Source: Gordonia jacobaea (GTDB lineage Bacteria > Actinomycetota > Actinomycetes > Mycobacteriales > Mycobacteriaceae). From it: 64,000 nucleotides of DNA. Shown here in pieces: positions 37,244 through 45,468 of the stretch. Both the position numbers and the translations under genes were made by a program. The notes under the pieces were generated by a model. That model searched no databases and had not been told where the DNA came from. It saw nothing but the letters and a program-made list of their open reading frames with translations. The DNA lies in NCBI RefSeq assembly GCF_001186365.1, contig NZ_LDTZ01000015.1, forward strand, positions 496,001 through 560,000. Direction: 5' to 3'. Position 1 is the stretch's first letter. Each line of letters starts with the position of its first letter.

Positions 37244-38289
37244 GTGCCGACCACCGCAACGTGTTCGGGACGCAACCGCAGCGCGACCGAATCACCCACG
37301 CGCACAACGTCCAGTGACACCGCGTCGACCTCTCCCACCGATGTCGACACCCGAACTCTCTGGCCTGCCGGGAGATCGGCTACCACGACGACCTCGCCAC
37401 GGACCGAAGCGGCGTCACCGGACGCATGCTGCACTCCTGGCCGCTCCGCGACGAGCGACTCTGCACGAAGTCCGAGTTCGCCTGATTCCCAACCACACTC
37501 GATGCCCAGCTCTCTCGGGTCGACGAGGCCCAGCGGTGTGCTGATGGCGCCGTCGGTTCGTCGCGCCGGAATGATGGTCGTGCATCCGAGGAACTGCGCG
37601 GTCCACGCGTCGACCGGCCTTTTCCACAGTCGCGCAGGTGGACTCGTCTGCACGATGTCGCCCGACCTCATCACCGAGATGGCGTCTGCAACGAGCGCCG
37701 CCTCGGTGTGATCGTGAGTGACCAGGATCGCGGGAGTCTCGGTCGCCCGCACCGCGCGACCGATGTCGACGGCGAGCTCGTCGCGCAATCTGCGATCGAG
37801 CGCGGCGAGCGGTTCGTCGAGCAGCAGCAGTCGGGGATGCGGCGCTAGAGCGCGCGCCAACGCGACGCGTTGCGCCTGCCCGCCGGACAGTTCGTCGACA
37901 GCACGCCGTTCAAAACCGGGCAACTGTACGAGTTCGAGCATCTCGGCAACACGCTCGGCGATCTGTGACCTGCCCATGTGTCTGGCCTTGAGTCCGTATG
38001 CGACATTCGCGCCGACGCTTCTGCCACCGAACAATTGTCCGTCCTGAAACACCACGCCGAAATCTCTGCGGTGTGCCGGCACGCGGACCAGATCGGTTCC
38101 GTCGAGTCGAATGCTTCCTCGCTCGACCTCTTCAAGACCTGCGATGGCTCGAATAAGCGTCGACTTTCCACACCCCGAAGGACCGAGCAGCGCGCTCACG
38201 AGCCCGTCTGCCCCGACGCTCCAGTCGAGACCGTTGATCACCGTGTGCGAACCGTAGGAGATGCGCACGCCCTCGAGTTCGAGTTTCAC
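37240..38289 (-). CDS. ABC transporter ATP-binding protein (thiamine/iron-type importer)
   Basis: A 349-residue ATPase. Walker A LLGPSGCGKSTLIRA, signature LSGGQAQRVALARAL, Walker B LLLLDEPLAALD and switch histidine ILVTHDHTEA are all present, and the C-terminal 120 residues form TOBE-like regulatory beta domains. It is longer than E. coli ThiQ and resembles FbpC/PotA-type ATPases in that respect. GTG 38289 overlaps the permease stop as GTGA; longer frames run into the permease gene. Confidence 0.9.
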   Translation of the reverse strand: MKLELEGVRISYGSHTVINGLDWSVGADGLVSALLGPSGCGKSTLIRAIAGLEEVERGSIRLDGTDLVRVPAHRRDFGVVFQDGQLFGGRSVGANVAYGLKARHMGRSQIAERVAEMLELVQLPGFERRAVDELSGGQAQRVALARALAPHPRLLLLDEPLAALDRRLRDELAVDIGRAVRATETPAILVTHDHTEAALVADAISVMRSGDIVQTSPPARLWKRPVDAWTAQFLGCTTIIPARRTDGAISTPLGLVDPRELGIECGWESGELGLRAESLVAERPGVQHASGDAASVRGEVVVVADLPAGQRVRVSTSVGEVDAVSLDVVRVGDSVALRLRPEHVAVVGT

Positions 38290-39941
38290 AGCGGTGCCCC
38301 CGACCGCGGCCTGAGCGCTTCGACGGCGACCATCGCCACGGCCGTCGCCATGACGAGCAGCATCGACGCGGCCATCGCGGTCGCCAATTGTGTTGCGCCG
38401 GGACGGTTCAGCGCGGAACCGATCAATACGGGCAGCGTCGTGGTGTCGGCGCGCGCCAGAAAGCTCGTCGCACCGAACTCGCCGAGCGCCATCACGAACG
38501 CGAATCCTCCCGCGGCAGCCAACGACCTGCCGATCGCGGGCAGGTCGATGGTGCGCAGTACCCGCAGCGGGCCGGCTCCGAGCGTCGCGGCAGCAGCACG
38601 CGCGCGGTCGGGAACGGCGTTGAGCGCGGGCACGATGATCCCGATCACGACCGGTATGGCGATGAGCGCCTGGACGCAGGGAATGATCAACGGCGAGGAC
38701 GACGTTCGTGCGGGGAGCTCCGACAGCACGATCAGATAGCCGAAACCGAGTGTGACAGCACTGATCCCGAGCGGGATGAGCGCCAGGATCGCGCCGACCG
38801 TCCGCGCGGCGCCGCGCGCGGTGTGCAGCGCGATCGCGGCCATGACTCCGACGACGAGCGCGATCAGCATCGCGAGCAACGCGGAGAGAAACGAATACCG
38901 CAGCGTCGCAAGTGGTGTCACACCGTTCACCGGGTCGGCGAGCGCGCGATAGCCGGCGAGTGTCCACGCGCCGTCACGACCGGGGCGAACCGAGCGGACG
39001 GCGAGCACCACGATCGGAACGACCAGGATCAGAACCGTCCAGGCCCACGCGAGGGTCGCCGACACTCGCGCCCACCCCTGCAGTCGACGACGCCGAGGCG
39101 CGCGCGTGCTCGTGGCGAAACCTCGCGACCGCGCCGTGACGAGGCGCGTCAACACCAGCGCGACAACCACGACGACGATCTGCAGCAACGACAATGCCAC
39201 CGCCTCCGGAATCCGGAAGTAGCCGATGGCCTGTTGGTAGATCTCGGTTTCCAGCGTGCGCAGCGTGCCGCCACCCAGGATGATGATCACGCCGAAACTG
39301 GTCGAGCAGAACAGGAAGATCAATGTGGCGGCGGCGCCGACGCTCGGCAGCAGGGCGGGAGCGATCACGGTCCGCCACGCACGAAACCGACCGGCACCCA
39401 ACGTGCGTGCCGCGTCCACGACACGAGTGTCCAGCCCGCGCCACGACGCACCGACCACCCTGACGACCACCGCGACGTTGAGGAAGGCGTGCGCGGCCAG
39501 CACCGCCCACCACCCGGAACCGATGTGCGCGAACGCGAGTGGACCGTCGAACACCGCTCGGAACGCGACGCCGACCACCACCGTCGGCAACACGAACGGC
39601 ACTGTCACGACGACACTCAGAATCATCGCCGACGCTCCGTGCAGCCTCGACGACAACCAGACGATCGGTGCGGCCACCAGCAATGCCAGTACTGTCGACG
39701 CCGCAGCCTGGGCAAGCGTCACACCCAGCAGATGTGCCGCGTGCGTTCGCGTGAACAACTCCCCCAGCGACGCCGATCCTGTTGCGGCGTCGCCATTCTG
39801 GCTGATCGCACGCCAGACGAGCGCGGCGACCGGCCACACGAAGAGCACCCCGAGAAACACCACGGGCACCGCCGCAAGTAGCCAGCGGCCGAGGCGGTTA
39901 CTGTTCAGCGACCGACTGCGCTGCGCCATTGCTGAAGCCAC
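38286..39941 (-). CDS. ABC transporter permease, fused two-unit ThiP-like protein
   Basis: A 551-residue permease with about 12 helices arranged as two binding-protein-dependent transport units; the first ends with an EAA-like loop (DAARTLGAGRFRAWRTVIAP) and the second with RAAAATLGAGPLRVLRTIDLP. The double-length layout is typical of ThiP. The start at GTG 39941, with GGGAG upstream, overlaps the lipoprotein gene by 37 bases; ATG 39929 is an alternative. Confidence 0.88.
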   Translation of the reverse strand: MASAMAQRSRSLNSNRLGRWLLAAVPVVFLGVLFVWPVAALVWRAISQNGDAATGSASLGELFTRTHAAHLLGVTLAQAAASTVLALLVAAPIVWLSSRLHGASAMILSVVVTVPFVLPTVVVGVAFRAVFDGPLAFAHIGSGWWAVLAAHAFLNVAVVVRVVGASWRGLDTRVVDAARTLGAGRFRAWRTVIAPALLPSVGAAATLIFLFCSTSFGVIIILGGGTLRTLETEIYQQAIGYFRIPEAVALSLLQIVVVVVALVLTRLVTARSRGFATSTRAPRRRRLQGWARVSATLAWAWTVLILVVPIVVLAVRSVRPGRDGAWTLAGYRALADPVNGVTPLATLRYSFLSALLAMLIALVVGVMAAIALHTARGAARTVGAILALIPLGISAVTLGFGYLIVLSELPARTSSSPLIIPCVQALIAIPVVIGIIVPALNAVPDRARAAAATLGAGPLRVLRTIDLPAIGRSLAAAGGFAFVMALGEFGATSFLARADTTTLPVLIGSALNRPGATQLATAMAASMLLVMATAVAMVAVEALRPRSGAPL

Positions 39942-40981
39942 GTCTCCCGATTCTGCGCAATGTACGCGGGCGGTAAGTTCACCGTCGACTGCGGGATCGG
40001 TGCGCGTTGCGCCCAGCCGTCAGGCAACGGCGTGTTCTTCTGCACCGGGTACACGAACATCGACGACGGAAGCGCCTTCTGCACTGTAGGACTCAGCATG
40101 AAATCGACGAGTTTGCGGGCGCCCGCCACATTGGGAGCCCCCTTGAGTACGCCGACGTACTCGACCTGCCGGAAGCAACTGTCGAGCAGCGCACTTGTCC
40201 CCGGCGTCGCTGCGGGCGACGAGGCATACGACAGCACTATCGGCTTGTCGCCCTTGCCTTCTCCCGCGGTGAAGAGCTGGTTGTAGGCGATCTCCCAGCC
40301 CGACACGATGGTCGCGCCGCCAGCGGACACCTGCTTCCAATAGTCCTGCCAGTTGTCACCGAAGACTCCGACGGTACTGAGTAGATACGCCATGCCGGGC
40401 GACGACGTGCCGGGGTCGATCAGTGCTGCCTGCTTGGCGTAGGTGGGATCGGTCAGGTCGCGCAGACTCTTCGGCGGAGTCTGCCCCTCGCGCCGGTACC
40501 ACTCATCGTCGATGTTGAGGCAGACGTCGCCACGGTCGACCGCGGTCAGCTCGTTGTTCGAGTCGGGCACCGCGTACTGATCGGCGCCGTCGGCGAGAGC
40601 GGGTGACGCGTACGACTCGAGCGCCCCGGCCTGAATGGGACGGGTCGCGAACGTGTTGTCGATCCCGTACACCGCGTCGCCCTTGGGCGAACCGGGCGTG
40701 AGTGACACCGTCGACGCCAATTGGCCTGCGTCGCCGCTCTTGACGACCTTGAGCGTCTGCCCGGTCTCCTTCTTGAACTCGTCGAAGACCGATTGCGGGA
40801 GATCGAAAGAATCGTGGGTCAGCAGCGTGACCTGAGAACTCGACGACGAATCGTCGCCGCACGCGGTCAACATCGACGCTCCGACGGCGACGACCGCTGC
40901 GGCAACGGCACCGGTGCGCATCAGCCTCCTGCGCTTACTCCCCTGCCAGCGGGTGCGTCTCATTACGGTCCGGTCTGTCAC
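39905..40981 (-). CDS. ABC transporter substrate-binding lipoprotein, thiamine-binding type (ThiB-like)
   Basis: A 358-residue lipoprotein with a lipobox ending in ASMLTAC (Cys about residue 41). VTLLTHDSFDLPQSVFDEF and KGDAVYGIDNTFATRPIQAG match the ThiB/TbpA thiamine-binding family (THDSF and GxDNTF). GAGGAG precedes GTG 40981 by about seven bases. No TPP riboswitch was found upstream, so thiamine as substrate rests on protein similarity alone; other small cations or phosphonates are possible. Confidence 0.85.
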   Translation of the reverse strand: MTDRTVMRRTRWQGSKRRRLMRTGAVAAAVVAVGASMLTACGDDSSSSSQVTLLTHDSFDLPQSVFDEFKKETGQTLKVVKSGDAGQLASTVSLTPGSPKGDAVYGIDNTFATRPIQAGALESYASPALADGADQYAVPDSNNELTAVDRGDVCLNIDDEWYRREGQTPPKSLRDLTDPTYAKQAALIDPGTSSPGMAYLLSTVGVFGDNWQDYWKQVSAGGATIVSGWEIAYNQLFTAGEGKGDKPIVLSYASSPAATPGTSALLDSCFRQVEYVGVLKGAPNVAGARKLVDFMLSPTVQKALPSSMFVYPVQKNTPLPDGWAQRAPIPQSTVNLPPAYIAQNRETWLQQWRSAVGR

Positions 40982-41197
40982 CAGCGCTCCTCATCTCCGG
41001 GCGATCCACACATCTCCTGGTGCTCCTCGCGTGCGAGATTGGCGCCGTCCGACACACCGCCACCTGACACAAACGGAGGTCGGGCGACACCGCTGAGTAA
41101 AGACACACCACCGAGAAGACCGATCTTGATCGAACTTCTGTCGATCTAACCAGGTGCGTCGCGGACGTTCCGAGGACCAGCGGGCAGCGCCGGTCCC

Positions 41198-41215
41198 TTC
41201 GTAACATTCGTAACA
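41198..41215. promoter_or_regulatory. Tandem direct repeat TTCGTAACA x2
   Basis: Two exact nine-base copies, at 41198-41206 and 41207-41215, followed by AATTGC, lie about 215 bases before the secreted protein gene. GTAAC direct repeats are known as recognition sequences for response regulators such as MtrA in actinobacteria; here the link is only by resemblance. Confidence 0.35.
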
Positions 41216-41352
41216 ATTGCATCACCTGTACCAAGAATGCGGCACTCGCAGCGTTAGGCTCCCCTGGACACCGCCCCATCGCCGGGGCTTAGAATGACGC
41301 GCCGGCGTTTCCGGACAGGACGCCCGGGTAGGGTCCCCAGTGCACCGAGATT

Positions 41353-41397
41353 CAGTGCTCGATATCTACAGCGCTCGATGAGTCCCAGTGCCCGATA
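41353..41397 (+). repeat. Three spaced CAGYGCYCGATR copies before the secreted protein gene
   Basis: CAGTGCTCGATA at 41353, CAGCGCTCGATG at 41369 and CAGTGCCCGATA at 41386 recur every 16-17 bases, ending 31 bases before the GTG start at 41429. Spacing of about one and a half helical turns makes a regulator array possible, but short leader duplication is an equal explanation. Confidence 0.45.
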
Positions 41398-41428
41398 ACT
41401 ACACCGACAACCGATAGGACTCCGACAA

Positions 41429-42235
41429 GTGCGTCTCTCAGCACTGACCAGTCGCGCCCGCATCGCCGTGGCCGCAGCAACGGTCGCCGTCGCCGCTTCG
41501 CTCGCCGCCCCGAGCCTCGCGCACGCGGCACCTGCGCCCACCCAGGCCACGAAGGTTGACCAGCGCACGCTGGATTCCCTCGGAGCCTTCGCGCCCGCGA
41601 TCATCGGCTCGGTCACCACCCCCGGACCGGACGGCAAGGTGAATGCGCAGCTGTTGCAGCAGGCGCGCGCGATGGCCGACCAGCCGGGTCTCCCACCACA
41701 GGTCGCCGCCACCTGGCAGAAGATCACCGACTTCCTCGGCGAGCCCGGCCGCCGGCAGGTCGCCCGGATCGAGGCCGCAAAGCCCGGCGACCCGGAGATC
41801 CCGCAGGGTCCGAACGCACCGAAGATTCAGGAGTTCCTCTACCCGACGCTCGGCTTCGGCTGCATGCCCGGCGGTGGCAACTCCCTCGGTCGCGCACTCG
41901 TGACGGCGGGTCCGCAGAAGGCACCGGCCCCCGGCCCCAAGCGCGGACAGGCCGGGTACGTCTACACCAGCCTCGGCACCGGTCCCGCAATCAACAACCA
42001 GGCCCGCAAGCTGCTGGTCAGCTGGATCAACATCGACAACGGCCGCACCGGCCAGTTCCAGCTCAAGCGCAACGCGTTGATCAACGCGACCGACGGACCG
42101 GGCACGTTCACCGGGATCGCATCCACCGGTAAGGGACGCGTGATCTCCACGATCTACGGCGACGTGACCACCAAGACCAAGGGCAAGGTGCTCAGCTGCA
42201 CCATCATCCCGACGATCGGGCTCGCGATCATCTGA
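41429..42235 (+). CDS. Secreted protein, Rv1157c-type
   Basis: A 268-residue exported protein with a signal peptide (residues 1-34, cleavage near AHAAPAP) and an Ala/Pro-rich start. The conserved part has FGCMPGGGNSLGRALVTAGP, GYVYTSLGTGPA and a C-terminal half with two cysteines (one in FGCMP, one in LSCTIIP) that may form a disulfide. The protein at 42503 is a distant homologue with the same ending pattern. Mycobacterial Rv1157c/Rv1158c occupy the same region. Function unknown. GTG start; a terminator follows. Confidence 0.78.
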   Translation: MRLSALTSRARIAVAAATVAVAASLAAPSLAHAAPAPTQATKVDQRTLDSLGAFAPAIIGSVTTPGPDGKVNAQLLQQARAMADQPGLPPQVAATWQKITDFLGEPGRRQVARIEAAKPGDPEIPQGPNAPKIQEFLYPTLGFGCMPGGGNSLGRALVTAGPQKAPAPGPKRGQAGYVYTSLGTGPAINNQARKLLVSWINIDNGRTGQFQLKRNALINATDGPGTFTGIASTGKGRVISTIYGDVTTKTKGKVLSCTIIPTIGLAII

Positions 42236-42259
42236 TCCGACCCGGGTAGCACTCTCGGC

Positions 42260-42298
42260 AAAAGGCCGGGGAAGCAACACATGCTTCCCCGGCTTTGT
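42260..42298 (+). terminator. Terminator after the Rv1157c-type gene
   Basis: AAAG-G-CCGGGGAAGC pairs with GCTTCCCCGGCTTT through a short loop (AACACAT), one bulged G, with a short T run at the 3' end (CTTTGT). It starts 24 bases after the stop at 42235. Confidence 0.8.
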
Positions 42299-42502
42299 CG
42301 TTTCCGGCACCCGAGATCAGACCGTCGGATCGCATCGCTCGGGGGCGGCGTCGGGGATCGCGTCGGGGTCGCATGCACATCACAGCTCGGACTCGCGACT
42401 TGCAGAGCCAACCTCAACCGTGGTCTCTTGTAACTCTAGAAACATCTGTCACATCAGCACCACGCTACGACGCGTGGGCTGATGGTCGTGTCGAGGAGAA
42501 GC

Positions 42503-43444
42503 ATGCTGATGTCGGCTCAACCCACCGCAACCGGTCGCCGCGAGCAGAACCGCCGTCGAATCCGCGTGGGCGTTGCAGGAGCGGTCACGGCAGCCGCGAT
42601 GCTGCTCGTCGTCCCGGCGACGGCATCGGCGGCACCCGCATTGCCCACCCCGCCGACGACGCTGGCTCCCGATCCTCAGGCGCTCGGCAGCGTTCCCCTC
42701 GACCACGAGCTCGCAGAAGCAGTCAAAGTACTCAAGGCCGCAGGCGTCGACCAGATGGCACTCAAGGCGGCCGAAGCCGTGAAGTCCTCGCTCGGGCAAC
42801 TCTCCACCGCCGACATCGAGAGCAAACTCAACACCCTCTCCGTTGCCCTCGGTGGTGCGTCGGCCTCGCGCGACGTGAGCGCCACCGGCGTCGCACCCCA
42901 TCCCGTCGCCGGTTCCGACGTCGGGTCCGTTCTCAAATTGCTCGGCATCCAACCGTTCTCGCCCGCCATCGCACCGTTCTGCGCGACGCCGACCGAAGAC
43001 AACCCGCTCGGGCTCGTGACAGGCGCTGCCGGTGCGGCACCCGGGCCCTGGCCCGCCAAGGATGAGCCGATGAAGCTCGTCGAGCCCCTGGCGCCGCTGC
43101 TGAAACTCATCCCCGGCATCACGTTGCCGGAGAAGCTGAACCTCGTCGACAAGGGTGAGACCGCATTCGCATTCGTCCCGGCCACCATGGGCACCGGCAC
43201 GGCCGACGACGGCCAGATGCAGGTCGCGTGGTTCAACACCTCGACGCTCCAGGGCGGCTTCGAGAAGCTCGCCCCGGTGACGGATGCGCGCGCGAAGGCC
43301 CTGCAGCCGTTGCTGTCCGGTGTGCGCCTCGCACCGGTCAAGACCGGAAGCGGCACCGTTCTCGCCGCCATCTACGGAACCTCGAACAACGCGGGACGCT
43401 CGTGCTTCTTCCTGCCCGCAGTCGGCGTGGTGAACGCCAAGTGA
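42503..43444 (+). CDS. Secreted protein, Rv1158c-like homologue of the upstream gene
   Basis: A 313-residue exported protein with a twin-basic signal region (RRREQNRRRIRVG type start, hydrophobic AGAVTAAAMLLVVPA, cleavage near ASAAPAL). The C-terminal part (FCATPTEDNPLGLVTGAAG, AFAFVPATMGTG, AAIYGTSNNAGRSCFFLP) follows the same pattern as the gene at 41429, so the two are diverged duplicates. ATG 42503 has GAGGAG five bases upstream. Its stop overlaps the lipase-like gene as GTGA. Function unknown. Confidence 0.75.
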   Translation: MLMSAQPTATGRREQNRRRIRVGVAGAVTAAAMLLVVPATASAAPALPTPPTTLAPDPQALGSVPLDHELAEAVKVLKAAGVDQMALKAAEAVKSSLGQLSTADIESKLNTLSVALGGASASRDVSATGVAPHPVAGSDVGSVLKLLGIQPFSPAIAPFCATPTEDNPLGLVTGAAGAAPGPWPAKDEPMKLVEPLAPLLKLIPGITLPEKLNLVDKGETAFAFVPATMGTGTADDGQMQVAWFNTSTLQGGFEKLAPVTDARAKALQPLLSGVRLAPVKTGSGTVLAAIYGTSNNAGRSCFFLPAVGVVNAK

Positions 43445-44721
43445 CCACGTCATCTCGGCGTCGGAGGCCACGGAGGCGAAATCACGCATCGGACAGATCA
43501 CTTCGGGTAGCGACGTGCGCAGCCTTGGTCACCGTGAGCCTCGCAGCAGCACCTGCCCTGGCATCGGCCGCGCCACCACTGTCGGGCGGTAACACGCAGT
43601 CCTCATCGGACACCGCCAAGACTTCCGGCGCCACAACGAGTGTCGATGCCACCACGACCACCGGGGCAACCACAGCCACCGGGGCGTCGGCAGGTTCGGT
43701 GTACTCGCGCCGGTCGATCCCGCAGCCGGATCTGGTGCCCGGCGCGGCGAATGGCACCGTGTTCACCTACGCGACAACCGGCGCAGATCACAAGCCGCGA
43801 CAATCCAGTGGTGTGCTCCTGACGCCCTTCGGTTCCGTTCCCGCAGGCGGATTCCCGGTGATCGCCTGGGCACACGGCTCGCGTGGATTGGCGGACGGGT
43901 GCGCACCGTCGGTGCGGCCGACCGTCGCTGATCTCGACCAGGCACGCACATGGCTGTCGCGCGGATACGCTGTGGTGAGCACCGACTACGCGGGACTCGG
44001 AACCGCCGGCACGCCACAGTATTTCGACACAGACGCAACCGCTCGCAATATCGTCGACGCCGTGCGCGCCACCCAATCGTTACGCAGCGATGTCTCGCGT
44101 CGCTGGGCCGTCGTCGGTCAGGGGCAGGGTGCTGCAGCCGCCGTCACACTCGCTCGAATCGGCCAGACGCTCGGTGGCTCCACTCTGGACTTCCGCGGCG
44201 CAGCCGCATCGTCGATCCCGGCCCAATTCTCGTCGCTGCTCACCAAACTCGGCCCGGGCACCGTCAACCTGCCCGCCGGGCTGACGGCCGACGCCCTCTA
44301 CACCCTCAGCGCCATCAGCAGCGCACGCCCGTCCGTCGACGTCGTCGACTACCTCACCGAGAGCGGCAGAAGCTGGTTGAACCGCGCCGCGCAACTGTGC
44401 GTCGCCGATCTGACCCGCGAGGTCGACGGCATATCACTGGGATCGCTGTTCTCCAAACCACTTTCGGGCAATCGTGAGCTCGCAGGCGTTCTCGAGGCGG
44501 CCTCGGTGTTGCCGGTTCGTGGCTTCACCCGACCGGTGATGATGACGCAGGGCCTCGTCGACCCGTCCGTGATCGTGCCACTGACACTGAACTACATCAA
44601 CGACGCCCGGATGGCCGACAGGCAGGTCTCTCCGCGACCGTATCTGACCCTGTCTGCCGACAGCGCAAACCGGATGGCCGACAACGACATCCGATCGTTC
44701 ATCGCCACCACCATGCGCTGA
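43441..44721 (+). CDS. Secreted lipase-family protein without the serine nucleophile
   Basis: A 426-residue exported protein (signal about residues 22-45) with the secretory-lipase fold: FPVIAWAHGSRGLADGCAPS, GYAVVSTDYAGLGTAGTPQYF and a late RPVMMTQGLVDPSVIVP aspartate segment. The nucleophile elbow reads VVGQGQGAAAA, glycine (codon 44122-44124) replacing the catalytic serine of GxSxG. It is probably a non-hydrolytic cell-wall or lipid-binding protein. GTG 43441 overlaps the upstream stop (GTGA), and its own stop overlaps ATG 44721 of the interrupted YhhN gene (TGATG). Confidence 0.82.
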   Translation: MTTSSRRRRPRRRNHASDRSLRVATCAALVTVSLAAAPALASAAPPLSGGNTQSSSDTAKTSGATTSVDATTTTGATTATGASAGSVYSRRSIPQPDLVPGAANGTVFTYATTGADHKPRQSSGVLLTPFGSVPAGGFPVIAWAHGSRGLADGCAPSVRPTVADLDQARTWLSRGYAVVSTDYAGLGTAGTPQYFDTDATARNIVDAVRATQSLRSDVSRRWAVVGQGQGAAAAVTLARIGQTLGGSTLDFRGAAASSIPAQFSSLLTKLGPGTVNLPAGLTADALYTLSAISSARPSVDVVDYLTESGRSWLNRAAQLCVADLTREVDGISLGSLFSKPLSGNRELAGVLEAASVLPVRGFTRPVMMTQGLVDPSVIVPLTLNYINDARMADRQVSPRPYLTLSADSANRMADNDIRSFIATTMR

Positions 44722-44849
44722 TGGCGGACTGACAGCGAGCCGCGTCGGCGAGGTTTCCTCTCGCCTACGCGGCGGCGTCGGCTGCCGCGAGCGCCGCGGG
44801 AGCATTCGGGACACGACGCACCGCCGCCCTCACCAAGCCGATCCCGCTC
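44721..44849 (+). other. YhhN N-terminal coding remnant behind an in-frame TGA
   Basis: ATG 44721 overlaps the lipase-like stop (TGATG), reads MAD and then meets TGA at 44730-44732. The same frame goes on without another stop or any ATG, GTG or TTG until 44850, and its sequence (PLAYAAASAAASAAGAFG, then TKPIPLVLLAGRAL) matches the first helix of YhhN proteins. A W or R codon changed to TGA would explain this. Confidence 0.65.
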
Positions 44850-45446
44850 GTGCTGCTCGCGGGGCGAGCATTACTGCGTCGACAGGAACGACAACACACC
44901 GGTCTCGGCATCGACGACGCGCTACTCGCCTGCGCCATAGCGTTCTCTGCGGCAGGTGACCGCGCGATGCTCGTCGAAGAGTTCACGCCGACCGACACCG
45001 AAGCCGATCGCGTGACAAAGGATCGTCGACTCGCGACGGGTGCAGCGCTTTTCGGAGCCGCCCAACTCAGCTATTGCGCACTACTGTGGCGCCGCGGCGC
45101 CCGGCCGACGGTCAAGGCGTTCGTACCGAGGATGGCGGCGCTGGGCGAGTCGGCCGCGATCCTGGCCGCCAACCGACCTCGCCCCCTGCTCGTGCTGGCG
45201 CCGTACGGCACCTCGTTGGCGTCGATGTCGACCCTCGCGGGCACTGTCGATACCCCGCAGCCTTCGGCTCGCGTCGGCGGGCTGTTGTTCCTCGCATCAG
45301 ATTTCACGATTCTCAACCGCCGCCACCTGATCGCGGGCGCCATGGCGCGACGCCTCAGCGAAGTCTGGGTTCTCGCAAGCTATTTCGCGGCACAGTACCT
45401 GCTCACCGATGCCGTCGACATCGCCAGGTCAGCCGAGACCGACTGA
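44850..45446 (+). CDS. YhhN/TMEM86-family (lysoplasmalogenase-like) membrane protein, N-terminus interrupted
   Basis: A 198-residue frame with about seven hydrophobic helices of the YhhN family (relatives hydrolyse lysoplasmalogens or act in membrane lipid turnover). The frame as opened at GTG 44850 lacks the first helix, which is encoded just upstream in frame but behind a TGA at 44730. The family acid motif GDRAMLVEEF (usually GDxALL) is present. Either a nonsense mutation has silenced the gene, or translation restarts at 44850, or the TGA is bypassed. Confidence 0.65.
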   Translation: MLLAGRALLRRQERQHTGLGIDDALLACAIAFSAAGDRAMLVEEFTPTDTEADRVTKDRRLATGAALFGAAQLSYCALLWRRGARPTVKAFVPRMAALGESAAILAANRPRPLLVLAPYGTSLASMSTLAGTVDTPQPSARVGGLLFLASDFTILNRRHLIAGAMARRLSEVWVLASYFAAQYLLTDAVDIARSAETD

Positions 45447-45468
45447 ATTCAGACCTAACTCGACTGAC

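Larger units (their letters stand above)
40982..41428. other. Divergent region between ThiB-like gene and secreted protein
   Basis: A 447-base non-coding region. It holds a 9-bp tandem direct repeat (41198-41215) and three spaced copies of CAGYGCYCGATR (41353-41397), listed separately. No open frame of note and no THI-box consensus was seen on either strand. Confidence 0.5.

Noticed and set aside
40982..41428. TPP riboswitch (THI box) ahead of the thiamine-type ABC importer
   Set aside because: Neither strand shows the conserved CTGAGA and ACCTGATCTGG elements; a CTGAG near 41092 lies without the partner motifs.
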